From NCBI GenBank assembly GCA_016713625.1, contig JADJOT010000004.1, positions 80,016 through 144,015 on the forward strand: 64,000 nucleotides of DNA. Direction: 5' to 3'. Below the pieces are notes generated by a model. The model was not told the DNA's origin, searched no databases, and saw nothing but the letters and a program-made list of their open reading frames with translations. Of this stretch, positions 27,327 to 36,548 are shown piece after piece; within the stretch, counting starts at the first letter, position 1; each line of letters begins with the position of its first letter. Position numbers and translations under genes: made by a program. Source of the stretch: Candidatus Accumulibacter affinis (GTDB lineage Bacteria > Pseudomonadota > Gammaproteobacteria > Burkholderiales > Rhodocyclaceae).

Positions 27327-28058
27327 ATGCAGACCCGGCAACCGCCCCCCAAACCGCCTTCGCGCCACAGCTACCGTTACTACGATCTGGTGATGGCGGC
27401 TTTCGTGGCGGTCTATCTGTGCTCGAACCTGATCGGTCCGGCCAAGGCGGCGCAAGTCACGCTGCCGCTATTCGGGCCGGTCACTTTCGGCGCCGGCGTG
27501 CTGTTCTTCCCGATCTCCTACATTTTCGGCGACATTCTCACCGAGGTTTATGGCTATGCCCGCGCGCGGCGGGTGATCTGGGCCGGCTTCGCGGCAATGG
27601 CCTTCGCTTCGTTGATGGCGTCGGTAATCGTGCACCTGCCCCCGGCGCCCGAGTGGCAGAACCAGGCGGCCTACGAGATCGCTTTCGGCTCGACCTGGCG
27701 GATCGTCGTCGCCTCGCTGATCGCTTTTTTCTGCGGCGAGTTCGTCAACTCCTTCATCCTGGCGAAGATGAAAATCCTCACCCGCGGGCGCTGGCTATGG
27801 ACGCGCACCATCGGTTCGACGATCGTCGGCGAGGGCGTGGACTCGGCACTGTTCTATCCGCTGGCCTTCTACAACTCGGGCCTGATCCCCAACGAGATCC
27901 TGTGGCAGGTGATGCTCTCGCAGTTCGTCGTCAAGGTCATGGTCGAGGTGGTGTTCACGCCCCTGACCTACAAGATCGTGGCAGCGCTGAAGCGGGCGGA
28001 GAACGAGGACTACTACGACCTGCAGACCGACTTCACCCCCTTCAGCCTGAAGACCTGA
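27327..28058 (+). CDS. yhhQ: queuosine precursor transporter (YhhQ family)
   Basis: 243 residues with about six hydrophobic spans and the family signatures PISYIFGDILTEVYGYARAR and GSTIVGEGVDSALFYPLAF. YhhQ-type proteins import preQ0/preQ1 for queuosine synthesis. The ATG at 27327 is preceded by an AT-richer stretch (CATTGTAAAATTGCC), possibly the promoter. It is the last core gene before the defence island. The substrate is inferred from the family. Confidence 0.9.
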   Translation: MQTRQPPPKPPSRHSYRYYDLVMAAFVAVYLCSNLIGPAKAAQVTLPLFGPVTFGAGVLFFPISYIFGDILTEVYGYARARRVIWAGFAAMAFASLMASVIVHLPPAPEWQNQAAYEIAFGSTWRIVVASLIAFFCGEFVNSFILAKMKILTRGRWLWTRTIGSTIVGEGVDSALFYPLAFYNSGLIPNEILWQVMLSQFVVKVMVEVVFTPLTYKIVAALKRAENEDYYDLQTDFTPFSLKT

Positions 28059-28257
28059 GTGCGCTGGCGCGGCGTTGCGGTCGTGGGCGCGCCGTATCGG
28101 TGACAAACAGACGCCGCGAGCAAAGTCCGTATCTGTCAACACGCGAGCTTTATTCAGCACTCAAGGCACGCGTACGCAAAGCTCCGAGAGAGTGGACTAA
28201 TCTGCATGGAAATCGCATACTTCATTCGGTTAGCCCTCATTCCTTCGTCAGTTCACC
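28059..28257. promoter_or_regulatory. 200-bp leader upstream of the defence operon
   Basis: This gap between yhhQ and the HsdR-N-like ORF has no supportable gene. It becomes less GC-rich around 28130-28250 (GCGAGCTTTATTCAGCACTC, later GAAATCGCATACTTCATTCGG), fitting a promoter region. No clear operator repeat is visible. Its placement at the left edge of the island also makes it the candidate insertion boundary. Confidence 0.35.
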
Positions 28258-28977
28258 TTGCCTCCCAGATCAGCCGCTCCAACCGGCAACTTCGGCTTCC
28301 TGTCGGATCACGATCCTTTGCTCCTGCGCCTCTGCGTCGCGGCCGAGCGCAACTACCACGACGATCCGAACACGACAGTAATCAAGCTCCGGCAGTTCGG
28401 AGAAGCGGTGGTCAAGCATCTGGCGGCAGTGCTCGACATTGCGGCGTACGCGGAGCAGTCACAGGCCGAACTACTCAAGACCTTGCAGGTTCGGCGCCTC
28501 ATCGACCGTAACGTCGCCGATCTGCTGCACTTCCTGCGTAAGGAGGGCAATCTTGCGGCGCACCAGTTCGAAACCACACCGGCGCAGGCCAAAGCCTTCC
28601 GGGGCGAACTCGTCCGGCAGGACCCCAACGACGAACCCGCGAGCCTGCTGCTCGAACGTATTCGGGCCGACGCGCCGCCGCCGGCTCATCCAGGCGAACA
28701 CGAACAAAGAGGCTCACAAGCTCGACCTAGCCGCGGCAGCTTTCCCGAGATCTTGCCGCTGAACACCAACAATAATCATCAGGGAGTCGTCACAAGTGAG
28801 CTTTCTCTCCCAGTACGGGCACATTGCCCTCATCGCCACCGTCCTCGGCCTGATCGCGCTCGGCTTTGTCTTCAATTTCCTCCTGCCGGGCCTGCGCCTT
28901 GGGCGTCAGCACCAGGCAGCAATCACTGCACTCCGGAACCTCAAGCCGGACATTGGCACCCAGGTGACCGATCTTGA
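28258..28977 (+). CDS. HsdR N-terminal-domain-like (DUF4145-type) ORF leading the Zorya operon; 3' end uncertain
   Basis: From a TTG at 28258, residues about 10-110 match the N-terminal region found in some type I restriction HsdR subunits and other helicases: NFGFLSDHDPLLLRLCVAAE, NTTVIKLRQFGEAVVKHLAA, then RNVADLLHFLRKEGNLAAHQF. The helicase and nuclease parts that normally follow are absent. After about residue 150 the sequence no longer looks like the family, and the open frame runs 182 bp into zorA. The true protein may therefore end by frameshift near 28762 (the alternative frame stops there). The ORF directly precedes zorA in the same direction. Whether it is a remnant or a functional helix-bundle accessory is unresolved. 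Confidence 0.5.
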   Translation: MPPRSAAPTGNFGFLSDHDPLLLRLCVAAERNYHDDPNTTVIKLRQFGEAVVKHLAAVLDIAAYAEQSQAELLKTLQVRRLIDRNVADLLHFLRKEGNLAAHQFETTPAQAKAFRGELVRQDPNDEPASLLLERIRADAPPPAHPGEHEQRGSQARPSRGSFPEILPLNTNNNHQGVVTSELSLPVRAHCPHRHRPRPDRARLCLQFPPAGPAPWASAPGSNHCTPEPQAGHWHPGDRS

Positions 28978-30865
28978 ACGGATCGCCGCAGTGATGGGCA
29001 ATGACCGGCTGCTGCACTGCTGGAAGGAATTCACCGAGACGCTGCACCCGCAGACCCAGACCAACGAATTCGGTCAGGAGGAAGTCGTACGCTGGCGCGC
29101 GACGGCGATGGCCGAATCATTCTTCACCGAACAGGCGCTCGTCGATACGCCGCTCAAGGCCGAGTTCTACAGGCACCTGCCGGGAATCCTGACGGGCATC
29201 GGCATCATCGGCACCTTCTCCGGACTGATCCTAGGGCTGATCGACTTCGAGGTGTCGACAGATGCCGACCAGGTCCGCCGGAGTCTGGCCAGCCTGATCC
29301 AGAACGTCGGCCACGCTTTCATCGTTTCGGCGAGCGCGATCGCACTGGCGATGTTGTTCATCTGGATCGAAAAGTCGGTGGTGACGAGGCGCTATCGCGA
29401 GGTGGAAACGCTATGCAGCCTGATCGACAGCCTCTTCGATGCCGGCGTGGGGGAAGAGTATCTGGCGCGTCTGGTGCAGGCTTCCGAGACTTCGGCGACG
29501 CAGGCGGCGCAGATCAAGGATTCGCTGGTCACCGATCTCAAGGAGGTTCTGTCCGAACTCACGCGCCAGCAGATCGAGGCGGCGGCCCACAACAATCAGC
29601 ACCTGTCCGAGACGCTGGTGCAGACGTTCTCGGACAGCCTTAAGGAACCGATCAACCGCATTTCACAGGCCGTTGAGCGGGTCTCGGGCAATCAGGGAGA
29701 TGCCGTTAACAAGCTGATGACCGACGTGCTGTCGAGCTTTGCCAGCCAGATGCAGGACATGTTTGGCGGCCAGATGAAAGGGATGAACGAGGCCTTGCAG
29801 CAGACCGCGCTGACCATCCAAGGCGCCGCCGGCAAGTTCGACGAACTGGCGTCGAACCTGCAGAACGCGGGGCGCGGCGCCGCCGACGCGATGGCCGAGC
29901 GGCTGGAACAGGTGATCCGCACCACCGAGGCGCGCCAGGAAGCGATGAGCACCAGGATGAGCGAGTTTGCCGAGGAGATCCGTTCGGCCGTCAAATCCTC
30001 GCAGTTGGAAACCTCCGAGCGCATGCAGAGCCTGCTCGCCGAGATGGGCGAGAAGGTCAGCGCGGTGGTCGCGCAACTCGACGCCCAGTCGCGCAACGCC
30101 GCCGAAGGCCACGAGGCGCGACTGGGCTTTCTGGGTGAGCAACTCGCGGGAATGATCGGTTCGCTCCAGGCGCAGGGAAAGCGGGCGGCCGATACACACG
30201 CCGCCCAACAGGCAGAGTTCGCCATGCAGACGGAAGCGACGGTGACGCAAATGGCTGGCCGGGTGGGCGAACTGACGGGTGCCGTCCGCGCCGCCAGCGA
30301 AGAAATGCGGGTCGCAGTTGCGCAGTTGGCGAGCACGACGCGGGACAACCTGGAGCGAATGAACAAGGGGGCAGATACGCTACATGTGGCGTCAGTCACT
30401 TTCTCACGCACGGTCGACGGGCTGTCGGACGTGTCCGATCGGATCTCCGGGAGCACCAACAAACTGAACCTGGCTGCCAGCGCACTCAACGGCGCGACAC
30501 AGGCGTCGATGCAGGTGATCAACGAGTACCGTACGACGCGTGATACGTTCGCCACGATCGTCGAGAATTTGAAGTCGACGGTCGAAAACGCGCGCAAGGA
30601 GGCTTCACTGACCTCGGGACTAGTGGCCAGCCTGGGGTCCGCCGCGGCGAAGCTCAATACCGCGCAGGCGGATGCCGGGGAATACCTGCAGGGGGTCACG
30701 GAAGTCCTCGCCGAGGCACACAAGGCATTCGCCGAGAGCGTTGAGCGGACACTGCGCAAAGGGAATGCAGACTTCCACCGGGAACTGGCCGACGCAGTGA
30801 ACCTGCTCAAGGGCGCCATCCAGGATCTGGGCGACACCCTCGATGCGGTCGTCAGCCGGAGGTAG
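28796..30865 (+). CDS. zorA: Zorya motor protein ZorA (MotA-like with long cytoplasmic tail)
   Basis: The GTG start at 28796 has AGGGAG about ten bases upstream. 689 residues: a first membrane span (IALIATVLGLIALGFVFNFL), then the MotA/ExbB-type core with GILTGIGIIGTFSGLILGLI (about residue 125) and AFIVSASAIALAMLFIWIEK (about 170). A tail of roughly 450 residues, predicted alpha-helical and rich in Ala/Gln/Glu, follows to the C-terminus. In the known Zorya system five ZorA subunits with ZorB form a proton-driven inner-membrane motor whose long intracellular tail relays phage detection to the effectors. zorB follows after 5 bp. Confidence 0.95.
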   Translation: MSFLSQYGHIALIATVLGLIALGFVFNFLLPGLRLGRQHQAAITALRNLKPDIGTQVTDLERIAAVMGNDRLLHCWKEFTETLHPQTQTNEFGQEEVVRWRATAMAESFFTEQALVDTPLKAEFYRHLPGILTGIGIIGTFSGLILGLIDFEVSTDADQVRRSLASLIQNVGHAFIVSASAIALAMLFIWIEKSVVTRRYREVETLCSLIDSLFDAGVGEEYLARLVQASETSATQAAQIKDSLVTDLKEVLSELTRQQIEAAAHNNQHLSETLVQTFSDSLKEPINRISQAVERVSGNQGDAVNKLMTDVLSSFASQMQDMFGGQMKGMNEALQQTALTIQGAAGKFDELASNLQNAGRGAADAMAERLEQVIRTTEARQEAMSTRMSEFAEEIRSAVKSSQLETSERMQSLLAEMGEKVSAVVAQLDAQSRNAAEGHEARLGFLGEQLAGMIGSLQAQGKRAADTHAAQQAEFAMQTEATVTQMAGRVGELTGAVRAASEEMRVAVAQLASTTRDNLERMNKGADTLHVASVTFSRTVDGLSDVSDRISGSTNKLNLAASALNGATQASMQVINEYRTTRDTFATIVENLKSTVENARKEASLTSGLVASLGSAAAKLNTAQADAGEYLQGVTEVLAEAHKAFAESVERTLRKGNADFHRELADAVNLLKGAIQDLGDTLDAVVSRR

Positions 30866-30870
30866 GCGCG

Positions 30871-31587
30871 ATGCTCGGCATGAAGACGGCCCAACACCGC
30901 AAGGCGCGGGACGACGGTGAGAGGCCCTTCTGGATCTCCTTTTCCGACCTGATGTCGGCGCTGATGGTGCTTTTCCTGGTCGCGATGACGGTGGCCTTGC
31001 TGGCAGTTACCAACGAAATTTCAGAAGCCGAAAGGGAGAAGGCCGAACGTGACCGGGAAATCGAGCAACTGTTGGCCCGAATCCGCCAGGTCACCAGCGA
31101 TTTTCCGGGGGTCACGGTGCGAGGACGTTCGGTGGATTTTGGTGACCGGGCGCGATTCGACACCAATAGCCACAAGCTGACAAAGGACCAAGCGCACCTC
31201 TTGCGTGCCGTGATCCCGAAATTGCTCGACGTTGCACGTGATCCGCTGGGGCAGAAGTGGATCAAGCGCGCGGTCGTGGAAGGCTTCGCCGACCAGCGCG
31301 GGACCTATCTGCACAACCTGAACTTGAGCCTGCAGCGATCCGAACGTGTCCTTTGTGTCTTGCTGGCAGCGGCCGATGCGGGCGAAACGCCGCTGTCGCA
31401 GGAGGATCGTCTGATGATCCGGGAACTGTTTCTGGTGGGCGGTTCGTCGTTCAACTCACTGAAGGAGAGCCTGGACGAAAGCCGGCGAATCGAGCTGAAA
31501 CTCGAGTTCCTGGACATCGCCGAACGCCGCGCGGTCGCGCGCGATTTGCCGCTCGATCACGACCTTCGCTGCCCGATCGATTCATGA
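30871..31587 (+). CDS. zorB: Zorya stator protein ZorB (MotB/OmpA-like)
   Basis: 238 residues after a strong GGAGG site. One membrane helix (ISFSDLMSALMVLFLVAMTV) carries the MotB-type proton-binding aspartate at residue 26, the position reported as essential in characterised ZorB. A periplasmic OmpA-like peptidoglycan-binding domain follows (FDTNSHKLTKDQAHLLRAVI; VEGFADQRGTYLHNLNLSLQ). ZorB dimers sit inside the ZorA pentamer and anchor the motor to the cell wall. The stop overlaps the start of zorC (ATGA). Confidence 0.95.
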   Translation: MLGMKTAQHRKARDDGERPFWISFSDLMSALMVLFLVAMTVALLAVTNEISEAEREKAERDREIEQLLARIRQVTSDFPGVTVRGRSVDFGDRARFDTNSHKLTKDQAHLLRAVIPKLLDVARDPLGQKWIKRAVVEGFADQRGTYLHNLNLSLQRSERVLCVLLAAADAGETPLSQEDRLMIRELFLVGGSSFNSLKESLDESRRIELKLEFLDIAERRAVARDLPLDHDLRCPIDS

Positions 31588-33260
31588 ACCATCCTCTCGA
31601 TCAATTGCGGCATCAGATCCAGAGTTCCTTCGCCGAGAGCTTCCGCTCCTCGGAATGGGGGGCGCCGGTGCTGATGACGCAGGCGCTCAAGGCCGTCAAA
31701 GTGCAGTTCGACTCGTCGAGCGTGAGCACCGATCCGCGCTCGATCGCGACGACCCTGCTCGCATTCCGCAGAACACGCTCGCTGACCAGCTTCATCGACC
31801 TCAAGTACGCATGCTTCGGCGTCTCGCAGCGCGTTGGCCGCGAAGGGTGGAGCCTGATCGAAGATCAGGCCTTTCTTGACATCCTGCTCGGCTTCGTCAG
31901 GGATTTGAAGCCTTCGCCGCGGCGTTTGCGGAAGTGCTACCAGGGTCTGATGCACAGCTATTTCAGCTATCCGATTCTGGACGACGAGGCCGTTACCGGC
32001 GTGGACAATTGGCGCCAGCTCAGAAAATTCCTTGCCGACCATCTGCTCGTAGCCCTCTCAGTCGAACCACAGCCGACCTGGCTGCGCACTCTGGGTGAGC
32101 ATCGCAATCTGCTCGCCGACAATCCTTGTGACCGATACGCGCCACAACTGATGAACGGGGATGCCCGCGAACTGGTCGCCGCCACCGAGGGCGTCGGCCT
32201 ATCGGCCAGTTCCTGGGTCTGGCAGGAAGCCATCATTTCGCATACGCAGCGTGTCTGCAAGCTCAAATCGGATGAGGAATTCCGCAGGTATCTCGAACCG
32301 CTGCTCGATCTCCTCTATGGGAAGGGCGGTGTTCAACTCAGTGGAAATGTCGTCGTCCGCTGCCTCGCGCTGATCCTGATTCGCTACGCCAGGGGAAAGG
32401 ATTGGCCAGAGCACCCACGTTTGCGGGATCTCGCCGTCGAGCGGATAGGCAATCCCTGGCTCAAACGTGCCGCTTGGGATGCCTACGTAAAGGACGACGA
32501 AGCGAGGAAGATGGTCGACGCATGGCTCAAGGACCGGTTGATTACCGATTTCTTTGCCCTGCTGTCGGAGGACGGTGCCGCCGACCAGCGTCGCCTCGCC
32601 TACTGGTTGCGATTCATTCCAGTCATCGAAGACATGTGGTTCGCCCTCGGCCCACATGCACGGACCACCAACACATTCGAGTTCAGGGAAATGCGCAAGC
32701 GCATGGGGGGACTCCTACACTATCTCGACGGCCAGGGGTCGCCGTACAACAACGCCTTCATCATGAAGATCGGTCCCTTCATGGTGGCGGAGTTCGGCGT
32801 CACCGGCAACGCGACGTATATCTATAATGCCCGGGATCTCAAGCTCGACTCCATGCGGCGGCACGTCTCCATCCATGAACTCAAGGCAGCCAACCATGTC
32901 ACGAGACTGATTCACAAGGCGGATTGGGAAGTCGGGTTTGACGCCTGGCTCCTGCCTCGCATCGGATGGAAACCCCAGACCAGGACGACCGGACGTTCGC
33001 GTAGGGTTGACGCATACATACGACCTGCGGCGGCAGCGACCGTTACCGAGCCTCGGCGCCCTCCTGCAACGCCAAGATCAGCGCCGACCATGGAGGCAGT
33101 ATATGAGGTGATCCGTACGCACCACCTCAAATTCGACGATCGGCGGCCCAAGAAGGGCGCGTTCTGGATTCTCCACAGTGACGCCGACCTGACGGTCAAC
33201 GCAAAGCTGTTGAGGCTGGGCTTCAGGTACAAGGCCCGGCAGGGCTGGTGGAAGGAGTAA
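31584..33260 (+). CDS. zorC: Zorya effector ZorC (EH-signature protein)
   Basis: 558 residues from the ATG overlapping the zorB stop. The EH-signature segment appears as MRKRMGGLLHYLDGQ and FIMKIGPFMVAEFGVTGNA around residues 370-420. The C-terminal part after a low-complexity linker (PAAAATVTEPRRPPATPRS) ends in a small domain, KKGAFWILHSDADLTVNAKL. In type I Zorya, ZorC is a cytosolic DNA-associating component required for defence together with ZorD. The sequence is diverged, and the call rests on gene order plus the EH region. Confidence 0.92.
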   Translation: MNHPLDQLRHQIQSSFAESFRSSEWGAPVLMTQALKAVKVQFDSSSVSTDPRSIATTLLAFRRTRSLTSFIDLKYACFGVSQRVGREGWSLIEDQAFLDILLGFVRDLKPSPRRLRKCYQGLMHSYFSYPILDDEAVTGVDNWRQLRKFLADHLLVALSVEPQPTWLRTLGEHRNLLADNPCDRYAPQLMNGDARELVAATEGVGLSASSWVWQEAIISHTQRVCKLKSDEEFRRYLEPLLDLLYGKGGVQLSGNVVVRCLALILIRYARGKDWPEHPRLRDLAVERIGNPWLKRAAWDAYVKDDEARKMVDAWLKDRLITDFFALLSEDGAADQRRLAYWLRFIPVIEDMWFALGPHARTTNTFEFREMRKRMGGLLHYLDGQGSPYNNAFIMKIGPFMVAEFGVTGNATYIYNARDLKLDSMRRHVSIHELKAANHVTRLIHKADWEVGFDAWLLPRIGWKPQTRTTGRSRRVDAYIRPAAAATVTEPRRPPATPRSAPTMEAVYEVIRTHHLKFDDRRPKKGAFWILHSDADLTVNAKLLRLGFRYKARQGWWKE

Positions 33261-33263
33261 ACG

Positions 33264-36200
33264 ATGTTCGGAAAACTGTTCATGCGGGGCGGAGACGATG
33301 GCGAACCGCCGCAACCCAAAACTGCGCGCACTTTGCGTCAAGACGGGATTGCCTACACGGTCGACCAGGTCTCGGTCGACGAGTGGCTCGCCGATCCCTT
33401 CGACTATCCCTCCGTTTCTGAACTCGGCGCCCTCCTCGACCAGATTTCCTCCGAAGGCTACGGTGCCACGCACGAGAATTCGTTTCTGCTGGGCTGGGCA
33501 GACCTCTACAGGCTGCGCGCGCAGGAGGACTATGCCGGTGCTTGGCCGCTGCTCGATCTCCCACCGCTTTCCGGGCTTCGCCCGATACTGAACAGCAAGG
33601 GCAGCCTGCAGGACCGGGATTTTTCGATCGTCCTGTCGGGATGGGCTGATGCGCAACGGACACCATTGCGTGTTTCGCCCAGACTTGTCGGCGCCATCGC
33701 AATCCACGAAGGCAGCGAGCAGTTGCTGCCCGAACCCGTCTGGCATTTGTTGGGGCAGATTGCCGACTTTCATCAGCGGACCGACGAGGAACGCACCCCG
33801 GATGGTAACCGGATGCATTGGGGCCGAATCCGCAAGGGCGCCCTGGCCTCTGGCAGCGTCCTGTCGAACTTCCTGCAGAAGACCATCGTCCTGACCCCCG
33901 AGCGGCTGCAGCTTTCCTTGCGCAAGGCCGGTGAAGGGGAAGGCAAGACAGTCGAAATCACACCCGGCTTCGAGGACGCGCCTGCGCGCTGGATCGAGAT
34001 GTTCGATCGCCTGCCGAGCGTGCAGGACCGGTACGAAATACCGGAAGGCGAGGAACTGACGCACGTCGTCGTCACCCCGGAAGTCCAGACGGTCCTGCGC
34101 GAAATCAAGCGCATGCCCCGCCGGCGGGTCTCGGGAAGCCGGGCTGAGGCGTTCGTCCGGAATCCGTTCGCACTATTGGGACCGGACGCTGAAGCTGTGG
34201 TCAGTGCCGATGCCTTCGAGGCCGAACGCGAGAAGGCCGGGCTGAGCTTCGAGCGCTTTACGCCCTTCGTCGAGCGGGACGACCAGGGTACTTTGTCGCG
34301 AGTCGGTCTACGTGTCGAGGAGGCGGACGGGGAGTCGATCTCGACGACTGATCTCGAATTCGCCAGCCCGGAAGTTCTGGCGGCATTCATCAAGAAGCTC
34401 GGTGAACGCATCGCTCAGGAAGCGCAGTGCTGCTTCTGGGAGGGGTACGAGCTAGAGATTCTCGGCGAGACGCCGCAGTACCTTGCCACGCTGAGGCAGG
34501 TTCTCGCCGAATGGACGGCGCCGACCAGGGTGTCCCTGGCCGAAGTCTTCGATCTGTCGCATTACTCCGAGCGCATCGAGGGGATCGGCCAGGAAAAGCA
34601 GTACTGCTCGCCGTTCATCGCGCGCAAGCAGGACGACGCAGGCTGGGTACCGGAAAACATTCTGTTTGGTTTCGATTTCCTGCCGGAGGGTGCGGCACAA
34701 GCGATTACCGTTCCGATGAATGACGAGCGCGTCGCCGAACTGACAGCGTTGGTCGAGGACGCCGAGCAAACCAGTCGAAGCGAAGTGATGCTGCCCGGTT
34801 GCCCCACGCCGATTCCCGTCGGCGAGGCAAGGCGGATGGTCAAGACGTTCGCCGGCGCGGCCAACGATGTCAGGGCCGGCAAGATCGAGGAGGCGATCGG
34901 CAAGAAACGAATTTCGATCGAACGTAAGCAACTCATCGTCAAAGCCAATATCGACACCGTCGACTACGCGGAACAGCGTGCCGACCTGCTGGCGCTGGCG
35001 CATGGGGTCAAGCCAGACCTTCCAAAGGCGCTACGGCCAGACGTCTCTCTGAAGGAACATCAGCATTACGGCGTCGCCTGGATGCAGCATCTTTGGCGGC
35101 TGTCTCCGTCGAGTTGTCGCGGCGCCCTGCTCGCCGACGACATGGGTCTGGGCAAGACGATCCAGTTGCTGACCTTCATTGCCGCCTGTCTCGAAAGTGA
35201 TCCGGGAATGGATCCGGTGTTGGTCGTTGCACCGGTAGCCCTGCTGGAGAATTGGCAGGAGGAAATCGACAAATTCTTTCTGCCGGGTGCCCTGCCGGTT
35301 CTGACACTCTACGGGGCAGTCCTGTCGACCAAACAGATCCCGAAAGTTCTGCTCGACGCGGAACTGGCATCCGAGGGAATCACCAGGTTATTGAAGAAGG
35401 GCTGGGTCGGCGATGCCAAGATTGTGCTGACGACTTACGAAACACTGCGCGGTCTGGAGTTTTCGCTGGCGGCACAGCGCTGGTCAATCATGATTTGTGA
35501 TGAGGCGCAGAAGATCAAGAATCCGAACGCGATGGTGACAAGAGCGGCCAAGAAACAGAACGTCCGTTTCCGGATCGCCTGCACGGGCACCCCGGTCGAG
35601 AACACCCTGACTGACATCTGGTGCCGGTTCGACTTCATCCAGGCTGGGTTGCTGGGAGCGCTCAGCGAGTTCGGGCGCCGCTATCGGAAGCCAATCGAGG
35701 CGGAAACCGACGAAGAAAAGGAGCGGGTCGAAGAGTTGCGCGGGATCATCAAGCCACAGTTGCTGCGGCGTGAAAAGAAGGACGTTGCCAAGGATCTGCC
35801 GGCAAAGACGACCGATCAGGCATGCCGTCGCCTGCCGATGTCCCAGCATCAACGAGCCCTCTACGCCAGGGGAATCGCCAAATACCGGAAGGAGGTGGCG
35901 ACCAATCCAGCCGCACAACTCGGCGTGATCCATTTCCTGCGACGGGTTTGCTCGGACCCCTTGGTCGAGGACCCCTACCAGGCAGATCGCTCGTCAATTG
36001 AAGAAATCCTTCAGGCTTCCCCGAAAATGGCCTGGTTGATGCAGGCGTTGCACCAGATCAGGCAACGCCAGGAAAAGGTGATCGTCTTTTGCGAGTTTCG
36101 CGACTTGCAGCGCACACTGCAACGCTGCATCGCCGGCAGACTCGACGTTCATCCGGACATCATCAACGGCGATACGTCGGCCTCGTCCAGTCATGCCGAC

Positions 36201-36548
36201 AGTCGTCAGAAGCGGCTCAAGGCATTTCAGTCAAGACCGGGATTCGGGGTCATTGTGTTGTCCCCGCTGGCGGTGGGTTTTGGCGTCAACATCCAGGCAG
36301 CCAATCATGTGATTCACTTCACGCGCACCTGGAACCCCGCCAAGGAGGATCAGGCTACCGATCGCGCCTACCGCATTGGGCAGGAGCGCGAGGTCTTCGT
36401 GTATTACCCGGTAGTGGTTGCCGATGATTTCGTGAGCTTTGACGAAAAACTGGACAAGCTGCTCGACTGGAAACGCGCGCTCTCCGCCGACATGCTCAAT
36501 GGCTCTGGCGAGATCAGCGTTGCAGAGCTTCTGGATATTGCAGATTAG
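33264..36548 (+). CDS. zorD: Zorya effector ZorD (SNF2-family helicase/nuclease)
   Basis: 1094 residues after AAGGAG. The N-terminal half is family-specific. The C-terminal half is an SNF2 motor with Walker A ADDMGLGKTIQLLTF (about residue 623), DEAQ box IMICDEAQKIKNPN (about 745) and motif VI QATDRAYRIGQ (about 1030). In characterised type I Zorya, ZorD is an autoinhibited nuclease-translocase that degrades invading phage DNA after motor signalling. Its stop overlaps that of the convergent nudF (36545-36548), so the island ends flush with the core genome. Confidence 0.94.
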   Translation: MFGKLFMRGGDDGEPPQPKTARTLRQDGIAYTVDQVSVDEWLADPFDYPSVSELGALLDQISSEGYGATHENSFLLGWADLYRLRAQEDYAGAWPLLDLPPLSGLRPILNSKGSLQDRDFSIVLSGWADAQRTPLRVSPRLVGAIAIHEGSEQLLPEPVWHLLGQIADFHQRTDEERTPDGNRMHWGRIRKGALASGSVLSNFLQKTIVLTPERLQLSLRKAGEGEGKTVEITPGFEDAPARWIEMFDRLPSVQDRYEIPEGEELTHVVVTPEVQTVLREIKRMPRRRVSGSRAEAFVRNPFALLGPDAEAVVSADAFEAEREKAGLSFERFTPFVERDDQGTLSRVGLRVEEADGESISTTDLEFASPEVLAAFIKKLGERIAQEAQCCFWEGYELEILGETPQYLATLRQVLAEWTAPTRVSLAEVFDLSHYSERIEGIGQEKQYCSPFIARKQDDAGWVPENILFGFDFLPEGAAQAITVPMNDERVAELTALVEDAEQTSRSEVMLPGCPTPIPVGEARRMVKTFAGAANDVRAGKIEEAIGKKRISIERKQLIVKANIDTVDYAEQRADLLALAHGVKPDLPKALRPDVSLKEHQHYGVAWMQHLWRLSPSSCRGALLADDMGLGKTIQLLTFIAACLESDPGMDPVLVVAPVALLENWQEEIDKFFLPGALPVLTLYGAVLSTKQIPKVLLDAELASEGITRLLKKGWVGDAKIVLTTYETLRGLEFSLAAQRWSIMICDEAQKIKNPNAMVTRAAKKQNVRFRIACTGTPVENTLTDIWCRFDFIQAGLLGALSEFGRRYRKPIEAETDEEKERVEELRGIIKPQLLRREKKDVAKDLPAKTTDQACRRLPMSQHQRALYARGIAKYRKEVATNPAAQLGVIHFLRRVCSDPLVEDPYQADRSSIEEILQASPKMAWLMQALHQIRQRQEKVIVFCEFRDLQRTLQRCIAGRLDVHPDIINGDTSASSSHADSRQKRLKAFQSRPGFGVIVLSPLAVGFGVNIQAANHVIHFTRTWNPAKEDQATDRAYRIGQEREVFVYYPVVVADDFVSFDEKLDKLLDWKRALSADMLNGSGEISVAELLDIAD

